This document shows positions 10,907 through 19,094 of a stretch of DNA of 64,000 bases, in pieces. This DNA comes from Stutzerimonas stutzeri. GTDB taxonomy: Bacteria > Pseudomonadota > Gammaproteobacteria > Pseudomonadales > Pseudomonadaceae. Below the pieces are notes generated by a model, which saw only the letters and a program-made list of their open reading frames with translations, was not told the origin of the DNA and did no database searches. The position numbers and the translations under genes were made by a program. The stretch spans positions 248,001 to 312,000 of the forward strand of contig NZ_JAMOIC010000004.1 in NCBI RefSeq assembly GCF_024448895.1. The letters are read 5' to 3'. The first letter of the stretch is position 1. Each line of letters begins with the position of its first letter.

Positions 10907-12298
10907 ATGTCCAGCGAGACGCTGCACACGGGACCGCTTCAGCGCGGTTTGAAGAATCGGCACATCCAACTGATCGCACTTGGTGGGGCCATCGGCACTG
11001 GCCTCTTCCTCGGTTCGGCAGGCGTGCTTCGCAGTGCCGGGCCTTCAATGATTCTCGGCTATGCCATTGGCGGCATGATTGCCTTTCTGATCATGCGGCA
11101 ACTGGGCGAGATGATCGTCGAAGAGCCGGTCGCCGGATCGTTCAGTCATTTTGCTCACAAGTACTGGACACCGTATGCGGGCTTCCTTTCTGGCTGGAAT
11201 TACTGGGTGCTTTACGTTCTGGTGGGAATGGCCGAGCTGACGGCGGTCGGCAAATACGTGCAGTTCTGGTGGCCAGAGGTGCCTACGTGGGTAACCGCTG
11301 CGGCGTTCTTCGTGCTGATCAATCTGATCAACCTGGTAAACGTCCGAACCTTTGGCGAAACGGAATTCTGGTTCGCCATCGTAAAAGTGGGTGCCATCGT
11401 CGGCATGATTGCGCTGGGCCTGTACTTGTTGCTGAGCGGCAGCGGAGGCGAGCAGGCCAGCTTCAGCAATCTCTGGAGCCACGGCGGGTTCTTTCCCAAC
11501 GGCATCAGCGGGATGGTCATGGCGCTGGCGATCATCATGTTTTCGTTCGGCGGACTCGAACTGGTCGGAATCACCGCGGCAGAGGCGTCGGACCCGAAAA
11601 CGGTCATCCCGAAAGCCATCAATCAGGTCGTTTACCGAATTCTGATCTTCTACATCGGTGCGCTGAGCGTACTGCTCGCGCTATATCCCTGGGACAGTTT
11701 GCTCGAGACCCTTGGTGCTGCGGGCGACCCCTACAGCGGCAGCCCCTTCGTGCAGATCTTTTCTCTGATAGGGAGTGACACTGCGGCGCACATCCTCAAT
11801 TTCGTGGTGCTCACCGCGGCGCTATCGGTCTACAACAGTGGCGTGTACTGCAATAGCCGCATGCTGTATGGCCTTGCGGAGCAGGGTGATGCGCCGAAGG
11901 TGTTCATGAGCGTGAACCGTCGCGGCGTTCCGGTATTGGCGATCGCGCTCTCTGCGCTGGTCACCATGCTTTGCGTGCTGGTCAATTATCTGCTGCCTCA
12001 AGGCGCGCTTGAGCTGCTGATGTCGCTGGTGGTTGCGGCGCTGCTGATCAACTGGGCGATGATCAGCCTGGCACATCTGAAATTCCGCAAGTCAATGCAA
12101 ATGCAAGGTATCGAGCCGTCGTTCAAAGCCTTCTGGTATCCATTCAGCAACTACCTGTGCCTAGCCTTCGTGGCTTTGATCGCTGTCATCATGTTGTCGA
12201 TGCCTGGACTGCGTACCTCCATCATTGCCATCCCTTTCTGGGCGCTGTTCATCTGGCTGTGCTTTAAGCTAAGGCAGTTCAGCAAGCGCACCACTTAA
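10907..12298 (+). CDS. aroP: Aromatic amino acid permease, AroP/PheP type
   Basis: This 463-residue protein of the amino acid-polyamine-organocation superfamily has about 12 hydrophobic segments. The N-terminal LKRGLKNRHIQLIALGG-like segment, GAIGTGLFLGS, the EEPVAGSFSHFA motif, SGWNYWVLYVLV and the SFGGLELVGITAAEA stretch closely resemble E. coli AroP, a proton-driven importer of phenylalanine, tyrosine and tryptophan. The ATG at 10907 with AAGGTGA upstream fits best; the frame is open further upstream. PheP-like or broader specificity cannot be excluded. It stands alone after tatD. Confidence 0.85.
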   Translation: MSSETLHTGPLQRGLKNRHIQLIALGGAIGTGLFLGSAGVLRSAGPSMILGYAIGGMIAFLIMRQLGEMIVEEPVAGSFSHFAHKYWTPYAGFLSGWNYWVLYVLVGMAELTAVGKYVQFWWPEVPTWVTAAAFFVLINLINLVNVRTFGETEFWFAIVKVGAIVGMIALGLYLLLSGSGGEQASFSNLWSHGGFFPNGISGMVMALAIIMFSFGGLELVGITAAEASDPKTVIPKAINQVVYRILIFYIGALSVLLALYPWDSLLETLGAAGDPYSGSPFVQIFSLIGSDTAAHILNFVVLTAALSVYNSGVYCNSRMLYGLAEQGDAPKVFMSVNRRGVPVLAIALSALVTMLCVLVNYLLPQGALELLMSLVVAALLINWAMISLAHLKFRKSMQMQGIEPSFKAFWYPFSNYLCLAFVALIAVIMLSMPGLRTSIIAIPFWALFIWLCFKLRQFSKRTT

Positions 12299-12327
12299 GG
12301 TTGAGACGCTAGGCCTGCGCACCAGGC

Positions 12328-12358
12328 AAAAAAAACCCGGCGTCTAAGGAAGCCGGGT
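12328..12358 (-). terminator. Intrinsic terminator, minus strand
   Basis: On the minus strand ACCCGGC and GCCGGGT (12352-12358 and 12335-12341) pair around a 10-base loop and are followed by eight T residues (12335-12328). The T-run is on the minus-strand side only, so this serves the putative sRNA or the aminotransferase transcript rather than aroP. Confidence 0.85.
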
Positions 12359-12436
12359 CAAGACCATTAGGAGTAATGAGGTCACGTTCCTCGCTTCCTC
12401 AGCTGGCCGGGCATTGGGGGGATTGCGCGGCCAGTG
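12328..12436 (-). ncRNA. rgsA: Putative small RNA, RgsA-like by position
   Basis: The 227-base gap between aroP and the aminotransferase gene has a strong minus-strand terminator at its left end and a CAATACT element (complement of 12442-12448) that differs by one base from the sigma-S -10 consensus CTATACT. A start near 12436 predicts an RNA of about 109 nt, rich in GGA and AGGAA segments. In P. aeruginosa, as I recall, the sigma-S-dependent sRNA RgsA lies between tatD and a TetR gene, the same neighbourhood as here. Identity rests on position and these elements, not on a sequence comparison. It could instead be the 3' UTR of the minus-strand enzyme gene. Confidence 0.5.
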
Positions 12437-12525
12437 ACTGAAGTATTGGCCGGGATGAGCAAGTCTGCCGGCCGATTCGCCGCTTTTTAAAACGGATTTG
12501 GAATAGTTGCACGCGCCTTGATCGC

Positions 12526-13659
12526 TCACTTTGCGCCAAGGCTGCGGACGATTGCCAATGACTGCTCGATCACCTCGTATTCGGTGTAGAAATGCGGCGA
12601 TAGCCTGATACCGCCGCCCCGCAGCGCACAGACAATCTGCTCGGCCTTAAGCCTTTGGAACAGCTCCGGGTTTTCCCAGCCATTGACTCTGAAGGTCATA
12701 ATCCCGGCCCGGCGGTGCGGATCGGTGGGGCTCAGAATCTCCACCCCTCGCATGCCTGACAGCTCACGCTGAAAATGATCGATGCGCTCGCTCAGTCCCT
12801 TGCCTACGGCGCTCATACCAATCTCTTCCAACAGCGAAAGGCTGGCGTCCAACGCCATGGCACCGAGCAGATTCGGGCTGCCGCATTCGAAACGGCGCGC
12901 ACTTGCCGCTGGCTGCCAGTCACTGCGGTCGTAGTCGCCCGCATGCTCGAGCATGTGCCAGCCGTATTCGTGTAGCCGCAGCTGCTCACGCAGGTCGCTG
13001 CGGCAATAGAAGACACCAAGTCCTTCCGGGCCGAGCATCCATTTGTGGCCGTCCGCCATAGCGAACGCGCAGTGGTAGTTCTGGACATCGAAGGGCAGCG
13101 CGCCGATCTGCTGGATGGCATCGATGCAGAAGAGTACGCCGTGTTGATCGCAGCCTTGGCCAAGTCGTGCCAGATCGAGCCGTAAACCGCTGGCGTACTG
13201 CACGGCGCTGACCGCCAACAAGCGAACTTTGGGTCCACAGGCCGCCAACAGTGCGCCCTCCGGATCATTGCCCTTGAGGCTGACTTGAATGATCTCGACT
13301 CCCTGCGGCTTCAACGCTTCCCACACCACGCGGTTGGAAGGGAATTCCTCGTCACTGATGACGATCTGGTCACCTGGCCTCCAATCCAGGCCGAAAGCCA
13401 CGAACGAGAGCGCTTCGGAGGTGTTCTTGACCAGCGCCACATCGGCGGTGCTTGGGGCGTTGAGCAATCTGACGAGGCGCTCGCGCAGCCTGTTCTCGAC
13501 TGTGAGCCATTGCGGGTAGTCGCGTGCACCAATAGTCATGTTCTGCTGAGCGAACGCAATCACGGCCTCAGTTGCGCGGCGCGGCCATGGGGCAACAGAG
13601 GCGTGATTCAGGTATCGCAAGCCTTCGATTTGGGGAAATTCGTCACTCAATGTACTCAT
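12526..13659 (-). CDS. Aminotransferase class V-fold PLP-dependent enzyme
   Basis: This 377-residue protein has the fold of class V aminotransferases and cysteine desulfurases. YLNHASVAPWPRR at the N-terminus, KNTSEALSFVAFGL, the SDEEFPSN segment, the PLP-aspartate region FCIDAIQQIGALPFD and ADGHKWMLGPEGLGVFYC with the Schiff-base lysine are visible. There is no cysteine in the desulfurase active-site position that I can recognise, so it is unlikely to be a sulfur donor; substrate is unknown. The start at 13659 (MSTLSDEF) is preferred to an ATG six codons upstream because GGAA lies at a suitable distance. It is divergent from a TetR gene. Confidence 0.85.
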   Translation of the reverse strand: MSTLSDEFPQIEGLRYLNHASVAPWPRRATEAVIAFAQQNMTIGARDYPQWLTVENRLRERLVRLLNAPSTADVALVKNTSEALSFVAFGLDWRPGDQIVISDEEFPSNRVVWEALKPQGVEIIQVSLKGNDPEGALLAACGPKVRLLAVSAVQYASGLRLDLARLGQGCDQHGVLFCIDAIQQIGALPFDVQNYHCAFAMADGHKWMLGPEGLGVFYCRSDLREQLRLHEYGWHMLEHAGDYDRSDWQPAASARRFECGSPNLLGAMALDASLSLLEEIGMSAVGKGLSERIDHFQRELSGMRGVEILSPTDPHRRAGIMTFRVNGWENPELFQRLKAEQIVCALRGGGIRLSPHFYTEYEVIEQSLAIVRSLGAK

Positions 13660-13730
13660 GGGCGATGTTCCGTGCATTTTCTGACTAAATAGGCATAATC
13701 TTCTGCTTCGATTTCAACCCGCAGCCTCTT

Positions 13731-14351
13731 ATGCAAAATGAATCCCGTAAGGTCCGCGAATTTCGCCGTCGCGAACAAGAGATTCTCGATACGGCGCTCC
13801 AGTTATTCCTTGATCAGGGGGAAGACAGCGTCACCGTCGAGATGATCGCCGACAAGGTGGGAATCGGCAAAGGCACCATTTACAAGCACTTCAAATCAAA
13901 GGCCGAGATCTATCTCCGCTTGATGCTTGATTACGAGCGCGACCTGAATGAGCTCTTGCACTCACCCAGCCTGGATCAGGACAAGGAAGCGCTGTCCCGT
14001 GCTTACTTCGAATTCCGCATGGGTGACCCTCAGCGCTATCGCCTGTTCGACCGTCTCGAGGAGAAGGTCGTGAAGGGAAATCAAGTGCCGGAAATGGTCG
14101 AAGAGCTTCACCGCATCCGCGCGTCGAACTTCGAACACCTGACTCAGCTGATCAAGGGGCGCATCGCGGAAGGCAAACTCGAAGACGTACCACCTTATTT
14201 CCACTATTGCGCAGCCTGGGCGTTGGTGCACGGCGCTGTCGCGCTGTATCACTCGCCATTCTGGAGCAACGTCCTGGAAGATCAGGAAGGCTTCTTCCAG
14301 TTCCTGATGGACATCGGCGTACGGATGGGCAACAAGCGCAAGCGAGACTGA
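13731..14351 (+). CDS. TetR family transcriptional regulator
   Basis: This 206-residue protein has a typical TetR N-terminal DNA-binding domain: ILDTALQLFLDQGEDSVTV near residues 18-36 and helix-turn-helix VGIGKGTIYKHFKSKAEIY at about 44-62. The C-terminal ligand domain is not recognisable. Only 71 bases separate it from the divergent aminotransferase-fold gene, so one operator could serve both. A close relative seems to sit in the same place in P. aeruginosa (PA2957, from memory), suggesting a conserved regulator; its ligand cannot be read from the sequence. Confidence 0.93.
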   Translation: MQNESRKVREFRRREQEILDTALQLFLDQGEDSVTVEMIADKVGIGKGTIYKHFKSKAEIYLRLMLDYERDLNELLHSPSLDQDKEALSRAYFEFRMGDPQRYRLFDRLEEKVVKGNQVPEMVEELHRIRASNFEHLTQLIKGRIAEGKLEDVPPYFHYCAAWALVHGAVALYHSPFWSNVLEDQEGFFQFLMDIGVRMGNKRKRD

Positions 14352-14420
14352 TCCAGGTGGGGTGAGGCTGGGCATTTTGTCGCCATGTGCTTCGGAAAAC
14401 AGATGCGGCCGCGCTAAGGG

Positions 14421-15509
14421 TCAGATGCCCGTTGAGCAAAAGGGCTGACGTTTGGACCACAACTGTGCGTCGGGCAGCGATTCTCCAGGGTTCAGTAACG
14501 GAAGCCTCACAACCAGCTCAGTTCCTTTGCCGCTTCCCTCACTCTTGCCGGTCACCGTGCCACCGTGTGCCTCGACCAACTCGCGCACCACCGTGAGACC
14601 GATGCCCAGCCCTGCGCCGTCGAAACCAACCGCATTCACATCCTGTACGAATGGCTCGAAGATGAACGGTAGCGCTTTTGCTGTGATCCCGATGCCGTTG
14701 TCGCGAATGCTGATCTCCACTATGTCCCCTTCGGCAGTAGCCAATAGGCTGACCGAGCCACCGACCGGTGTGTACTTGGCGGCGTTACCTAACAGGTTTC
14801 CGAGAATCTGAGCGAGCCGCATGGGGTCACCGTTTATTGCCAGTACACCCTCAGGCAGTAATGTGCTCAAGTGTATGTCGCGCGCGATCATTGCCGGACT
14901 GCAGAGCTCCACAGCTTCTTGGATGGTCTCTACCATATCGACAACGCGACATTTGAGTCGGAACTTGCCGGTGCTGGCGCGCGCCAAGTCGAGCAGATCT
15001 TCTACCAGACGAGACATGTGGCGTACCTGCCCCTCGATCAAGGCCTGCATGCGCGGCAGCTCCTCACTTGGCGTACGCCCCAGACGCCCAGCAATCAGGC
15101 TGATAGGTGTCAGGGGATTGCGTAGTTCGTGAGCTACCAACGCGAGCACTTTTCTTTGCTGCTCCAGCGCGAATTCGGCCGAGGCTTGCAGGTCTTTTGC
15201 GCTCAAGGCGGCGGTAACCAATTGTTCGTTGGCTTCACGCATATCCAGACTTAGCTGCTGCTCTGCTTGTGTGAGCTGCGATCTCTCTGCATCCGACTGA
15301 GCTAGCAATGTCGCCAGAACCAATTGCTGGTTGGCCTCGATCAGTTGCTCCATCTGCTGACTGTCGACGAGCTGGGCGTTGGTGTCGTTCAGTTCTTTAT
15401 GCAATGCCGCCAGCACCGCGCGCGCCTCAACGGTTTGCTGTCCGAGCCGGAACAGTTCCTCGGAGGCGGTAGCCCTTGCTTGCGCGTTGTCGGCATTGAT
15501 CCTTTTCAC
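14421..15509 (-). CDS. Soluble histidine kinase without sensor domain, downstream of a KaiC-like ATPase
   Basis: This 362-residue protein has no membrane segment and no PAS, GAF or receiver domain. Residues 1-120 are a long Gln/Glu/Ala-rich predicted coiled coil. The H-box LALVAHELRNPLTPI holds the phospho-accepting His127; the N-box is GNAAKY near 241, G1 is DNGIGI at 270-275 and G2 GLGIGL at about 300-305, so the kinase core is complete. The start is a GTG at 15509 with GAGGAG inside the end of the upstream gene, 10 bases away. No response regulator is nearby; input probably comes from the ATPase encoded just upstream. Confidence 0.9.
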   Translation of the reverse strand: MKRINADNAQARATASEELFRLGQQTVEARAVLAALHKELNDTNAQLVDSQQMEQLIEANQQLVLATLLAQSDAERSQLTQAEQQLSLDMREANEQLVTAALSAKDLQASAEFALEQQRKVLALVAHELRNPLTPISLIAGRLGRTPSEELPRMQALIEGQVRHMSRLVEDLLDLARASTGKFRLKCRVVDMVETIQEAVELCSPAMIARDIHLSTLLPEGVLAINGDPMRLAQILGNLLGNAAKYTPVGGSVSLLATAEGDIVEISIRDNGIGITAKALPFIFEPFVQDVNAVGFDGAGLGIGLTVVRELVEAHGGTVTGKSEGSGKGTELVVRLPLLNPGESLPDAQLWSKRQPFCSTGI

Positions 15510-15519
15510 GAGTTTGTGT

Positions 15520-16981
15520 TCACTCCTCGTCCCCGCTTGGACGCCGTCGGGTAGGCCGGCCTCCGAGCAGACCTTCTTGATCCGACAGCATCTCTCCGAT
15601 CAGTAGTCCGTTATCGTCAATGCGATACAGGCGCAACTCATCCGAATGGCTGCTGGCGCGCACCTTGACCACCGCCATGATGCGCAACAAGCGGCTCTCC
15701 ACCTCGATATAGCACTGGACGATAATGGCGTCGGTGAGGAACGCCGTACCGTAAGGGCTGAATCGCAAGTCCGTGTAGCGATCTTCCAGCTCCGAAGTCA
15801 TCAGCACACTCACCCCAACAGAGGTCAGTGCGGTAACCATCCTTGAAAGCGATTCCCGATAGTCTTCGCGGAAGGTAGGTGCCAGCGCCAGTTCGAAGCC
15901 CGATAGTGAATCGATCACCACGCGGGTCGCCTTCAATCTGTCGATTTCGCTTAACAGCTGAGAAACGATTTCATCGATGGATAGGTCCGGGGCACGACTG
16001 TCGACCAAACCGACTTGGTCGTTCTTGATCAAATCGGCAAGGGTGGCATTTTGCGAGCGATTGGGTCGTTGTTCGAATACGGCGATGACCCCGGTTTCGC
16101 CATTGCGAACACCCTCTGCGAGGAAAGATGCAGCCAGAATGCTTTTACCAGAACCCGATGGCCCGGCCACGAGCAGTGAGTAGCCCCGAGGGAGGCCGCC
16201 GCCCAGCATATCGTCGAGCCGCGGTACGCCCATATTCAGGCGCTTCATAGGGAAGGTTCGCGGTGCCTCGACGGTACTGGACGCCGCGGGTGCAAATACC
16301 TTGATTCCTGAGCTGGCGATTCGGAAAGTGTGCAAACCAGGCAATGTCGGCTGGCCACGCATCTTCATGATTTCCATCTTGCGAACCATGGAATTGCGCT
16401 GAACGCTCTGGCGCAGCCAGATCAGCCCATCGGCCACGGTGAAAATCGGGTTGGTATCGGTTTCGGTGAAGTACTCACCAATCAGAAATGTCGTTGCCTG
16501 CCAAGTGGTCATCAGCATGCCGAGTTGCTGAACGAACTGCGGCAGATTGTTGTTCGGGTTGTTCTGGGTCTGGCTTGCCAGCACTACCGAACGGAACGAA
16601 TCGACGAACACCAGCGCGGGCGAATGACTTTCGACTTCGCTGACGATACGCCGCAGCACTTCGTCCAGGTCTCCGGCCAGGGTGTCGTCAGCCAGATTGA
16701 TGTAGCGGATCGACTGGTTGATCGCTTCGCTGTCGAAGAACTCGAACTGCTGTTGATAGCGCAGCATTTTCAGCGGTGGCTCGCCTAGCATCGTAAAAAA
16801 AAGTGCGGGGCGTTCGGGTGTTGCCAAGGCGAACATCATCTGATGTGCCAGGGTGGTTTTGCCACAACCTGGGGGGCCGGCGATCAGGTTGAACGAGAAC
16901 TCCGGCAACCCTCCGCCGAGCACTTCGTCCAACCCCGGCACACCGGTGGCCAGACGGTTTATAGTCGCTTTGGGTGCTCAT
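15520..16981 (-). CDS. Double-domain KaiC/RAD55-like ATPase, apparent frameshift near its start
   Basis: Two RecA-like domains are visible. Numbering from the GTG at 16941, Walker A motifs are GPPGCGKTT (22-30) and GPSGSGKSI (260-268), with Walker B-like LVFVDSF (110-116) and VVIDSLSGFEL in the second. TLPGLHTFRIASSGIKVF links the domains as in KaiC-family proteins. The natural start seems to be the ATG at 16981, overlapping the upstream stop as ATGA, but its frame leaves the KaiC frame: one extra base within AAACC (complement of 16956-16960) separates MSTQSDYK from RLATGVPGLDEVLGGG. Without it the protein would be about 486 residues. As written, only a GTG start at 16941 without Shine-Dalgarno is possible. 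No kaiA or kaiB is nearby. Confidence 0.85.
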
Positions 16982-17412
16982 GGCGATTTTTCCTGCGCAG
17001 GGGTTTCGCTCGAAATGGGTTTCCACACACCGCGAAGCAAGCGGGTGGTGAGCGAGGAACCAATAAGCGTGGTCAGCAGTTTGTGGAATGTAACTAGCAA
17101 CACTTCACCAAAAAACAGAGCTTCGGCTACGCTTTGCTCAACGAGCAGGGCCTGCAGAGCTGTCAGATCCAGAGAAGCCTGCAACTCGGCATATACGCTG
17201 GTGAGGTGCGGGTGGTTGGATAGGCAGAGGTGAAGGCTACGGCGATACAGCGCGGCAACGCCTTGCGGCCCGAGGATGGGCGCCAGTGCTGAGTCTATGT
17301 CCTGCAGTATGGATATGATCGTCTGTGCGACCGCTGCGGTGTTAGCGTCAGGGCCAACGCGACGCGTTAGAGAAGCTACGATCTCATTGCTCTCTTCGCT
17401 TGGCGTGGACAT
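16978..17412 (-). CDS. Unrecognised 144-residue protein heading the KaiC-like/kinase operon
   Basis: I do not recognise this family. The protein starts MSTPSEESNEIV, is rich in Leu and Ala with predicted helices (QTIISILQDIDSALAPILG, LTALQALLVEQSVAEALFFG), and ends in a Lys/Pro/Ser tail. A segment LLVTFHKLLTTLIGS is moderately hydrophobic but too weak for a confident membrane span. The ATG at 17412 is preferred to one 19 codons upstream because the extra N-terminus looks non-coding. Its stop overlaps the presumed start of the KaiC-like gene (ATGA), which argues that it is real and co-translated. A role as sensor, adaptor or regulator of the ATPase is only inference. Confidence 0.75.
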   Translation of the reverse strand: MSTPSEESNEIVASLTRRVGPDANTAAVAQTIISILQDIDSALAPILGPQGVAALYRRSLHLCLSNHPHLTSVYAELQASLDLTALQALLVEQSVAEALFFGEVLLVTFHKLLTTLIGSSLTTRLLRGVWKPISSETPAQEKSP

Positions 17413-17814
17413 GGCTCGCTCATACCTGATGGGGACTATGTTGATAGTACACCCTAAGAAAAAAAGCACAGACTTAACTGCCCCTCACGGTAGCTTCGTA
17501 TCTATTTCAGACAACATCGGTAGATAAAACGTCGCCAACATGGATGCGCTTCGCCGTTAGGCTCGTCGAATAAACCCGTCTATCCCGGCTCGGGTACATC
17601 AACTTTGCTGCTGGTGCTTTGGCGCCGCCTGTTTATTCGAATACCGTCGCGCCAATCGGACGCATGGGCGTGAGCTACGGTTTGCTTCGGAGGACAACGT
17701 ATCGAGCTGATGACACCGGCTTTCCCACACGATGGAAAACGGTACCGTCAGAACTGGCGTGTTTGCTGCATTGCTACGTCAATCGTCGGTTTTCCGTCAC
17801 GCCAGGAGCGAGAG
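17413..17814. other. Intergenic region between the KaiC-like operon and a lipoprotein gene
   Basis: This 402-base stretch separates divergent genes and should hold promoters for both, but I find no pair of boxes convincing enough to name. It contains a 10-bp inverted repeat at 17566-17640 and an A-run at 17458-17465. An open frame into 17710-17814 upstream of the lipoprotein start has no family-like sequence. No tRNA or recognisable RNA is present. Confidence 0.5.
17566..17640. repeat. 10-bp perfect inverted repeat with 55-base spacer
   Basis: TCGAATAAAC (17566-17575) and GTTTATTCGA (17631-17640) are exact reverse complements. Inside, CCCG and CGGG segments could form a second small stem. 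It lies in the upstream region shared by two divergent units. No flanking target duplication is evident, so a miniature transposon is not supported. Confidence 0.6.
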
Positions 17815-18417
17815 ATGAAAGTGTTTAGCCTTATCGTAGCCGCGCTCGTATTAAGCGGCTGCATGAAGGTAAGCGATATGGCCGAGGGTACACGCCATCA
17901 ACTTCGCGACGTCGGCATACTCGACCACAGCGAGACCGTGCGCTCGGCTTCGTGGCGCTTGCAGCCCGACTCCTTCATCTATATCGCACAGGGGCACTTC
18001 GTCCCGCCGGGGGATGCCTACCCGCGACCAAACGTTGTCGCAGAAGAAGCCTTCAAGGGGTTTGTCGAGTATTTCCCGCTGGTACGGCGCGCTCCTGATC
18101 CGGCCGGATTGGACGAGGCATTGAACCAGGCGGCGGTTGCTGGTGCCCATTACTTGCTGTACACCCGTTTTGCCGCTGCGGATGACCGCATAGGCAGTTT
18201 CGATGAACTCAATGATCAACGCGCGCTCGATCGCCTCGGTGTGGACACCAGCGTGGTGCAGCTGATGTTGTTCGAGACCGGGACTCGCTACCTGGTCGAC
18301 ACGGCACGAATCCGTAGCCGAGGCGGGCTGTGGAACATCTATGACGCAACGCCGCAACTCCTGTTGGGGCCGCCGTTGCGAGACTACGCCAGGCGCCTGA
18401 CGGGCCTGAGTCGCTAA
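17815..18417 (+). CDS. Conserved lipoprotein, DUF4823-like
   Basis: This 200-residue protein begins MKVFSLIVAALVLSGCMKVS, a clear lipoprotein signal with lipobox LSGC, so the mature protein starts at Cys17. The residue after it is Met, not Asp, suggesting outer-membrane targeting by Lol sorting. The rest (YIAQGHFVPPGD, AHYLLYTRFAAADDRIGS) resembles the Pseudomonas family of unknown function DUF4823, named from memory. AGGAG at 17804-17808 supports the start at 17815. It is nine bases upstream of a DUF1285 gene and likely co-transcribed with it. Confidence 0.8.
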   Translation: MKVFSLIVAALVLSGCMKVSDMAEGTRHQLRDVGILDHSETVRSASWRLQPDSFIYIAQGHFVPPGDAYPRPNVVAEEAFKGFVEYFPLVRRAPDPAGLDEALNQAAVAGAHYLLYTRFAAADDRIGSFDELNDQRALDRLGVDTSVVQLMLFETGTRYLVDTARIRSRGGLWNIYDATPQLLLGPPLRDYARRLTGLSR

Positions 18418-18426
18418 GGAGCACAC

Positions 18427-18993
18427 ATGAGTGATGCTGGAAAAGCCGAGAATCTGCTCGGCCAGATTCCACAAGAAAAAAATAAGGGCCTGCCACCTGT
18501 TCACCTCTGGAACCCGCCGTTCTGCGGCGATATCGACATGCGGATTGCGCGCGATGGCAGCTGGTTCTATCAAGGTACGCCCATAGGTCGTCCCGCCATG
18601 GTGCGGCTTTTTTCTACCGTGATTCGGCGAGACGGTGACGATTACTTTCTGGTGACGCCGGTTGAGAAGGTCGGCATCACTGTCGATGACGCGCCTTTCG
18701 TGGCGGTTGAGCTGATTGCCGAGGGCAGCGGCGAGGCTCAGGTTCTTCGCTTCGTCACCAATGTTGGTGATGAAACCGAAGCAGGTGAAGAGCATCCGAT
18801 GCGGGTCGAAATCGATCCCGAGACTCAGGAACCGGCGCCTTACGTACATGTTCGCGCCAACCTGGAGGCGCTGATCCATCGCAACGTCTTCTATCAGTTG
18901 GTTGAGCTGGCGGAGCCGCGCGAGATAGATGGCGCCAAGTGGCTGGGGGTATGGAGCCACGGTCATTTCTTTCCGATCGGCCGCGCCGAGTAA
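18427..18993 (+). CDS. DUF1285 domain protein
   Basis: This 188-residue cytoplasmic protein matches DUF1285 in its [18 protein letters not shown] start, the [13 protein letters not shown] motif and the [23 protein letters not shown] stretch. Structures exist for the family but no biochemical role is established. The gene follows the lipoprotein with a nine-base gap and AAGGAG before the ATG. The same pair appears together in other pseudomonads, as far as I recall. Confidence 0.88.
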   Translation: MSDAGKAENLLGQIPQEKNKGLPPVHLWNPPFCGDIDMRIARDGSWFYQGTPIGRPAMVRLFSTVIRRDGDDYFLVTPVEKVGITVDDAPFVAVELIAEGSGEAQVLRFVTNVGDETEAGEEHPMRVEIDPETQEPAPYVHVRANLEALIHRNVFYQLVELAEPREIDGAKWLGVWSHGHFFPIGRAE

Positions 18994-19094
18994 TCTTCCA
19001 GCAGCGCTTACCCGGGCATTTAGCTAGCGCCTCTGGCCGCAGAGGTTAGAACCTCTGATTGGAGCGTCGGCTGCGGGTTAGTGGGCGAGGGAGC

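Noticed and set aside
16688-17026. 112-codon minus-strand frame starting upstream of the KaiC-like gene
   Set aside because: Beyond its first few codons it is an out-of-frame reading of the ATPase gene (Arg-rich, no family match). Only its ATG is of interest, as the displaced start.
17851-18966. 371-codon minus-strand open frame
   Set aside because: Antisense to the lipoprotein and DUF1285 genes, both with good starts and family-like sequence.
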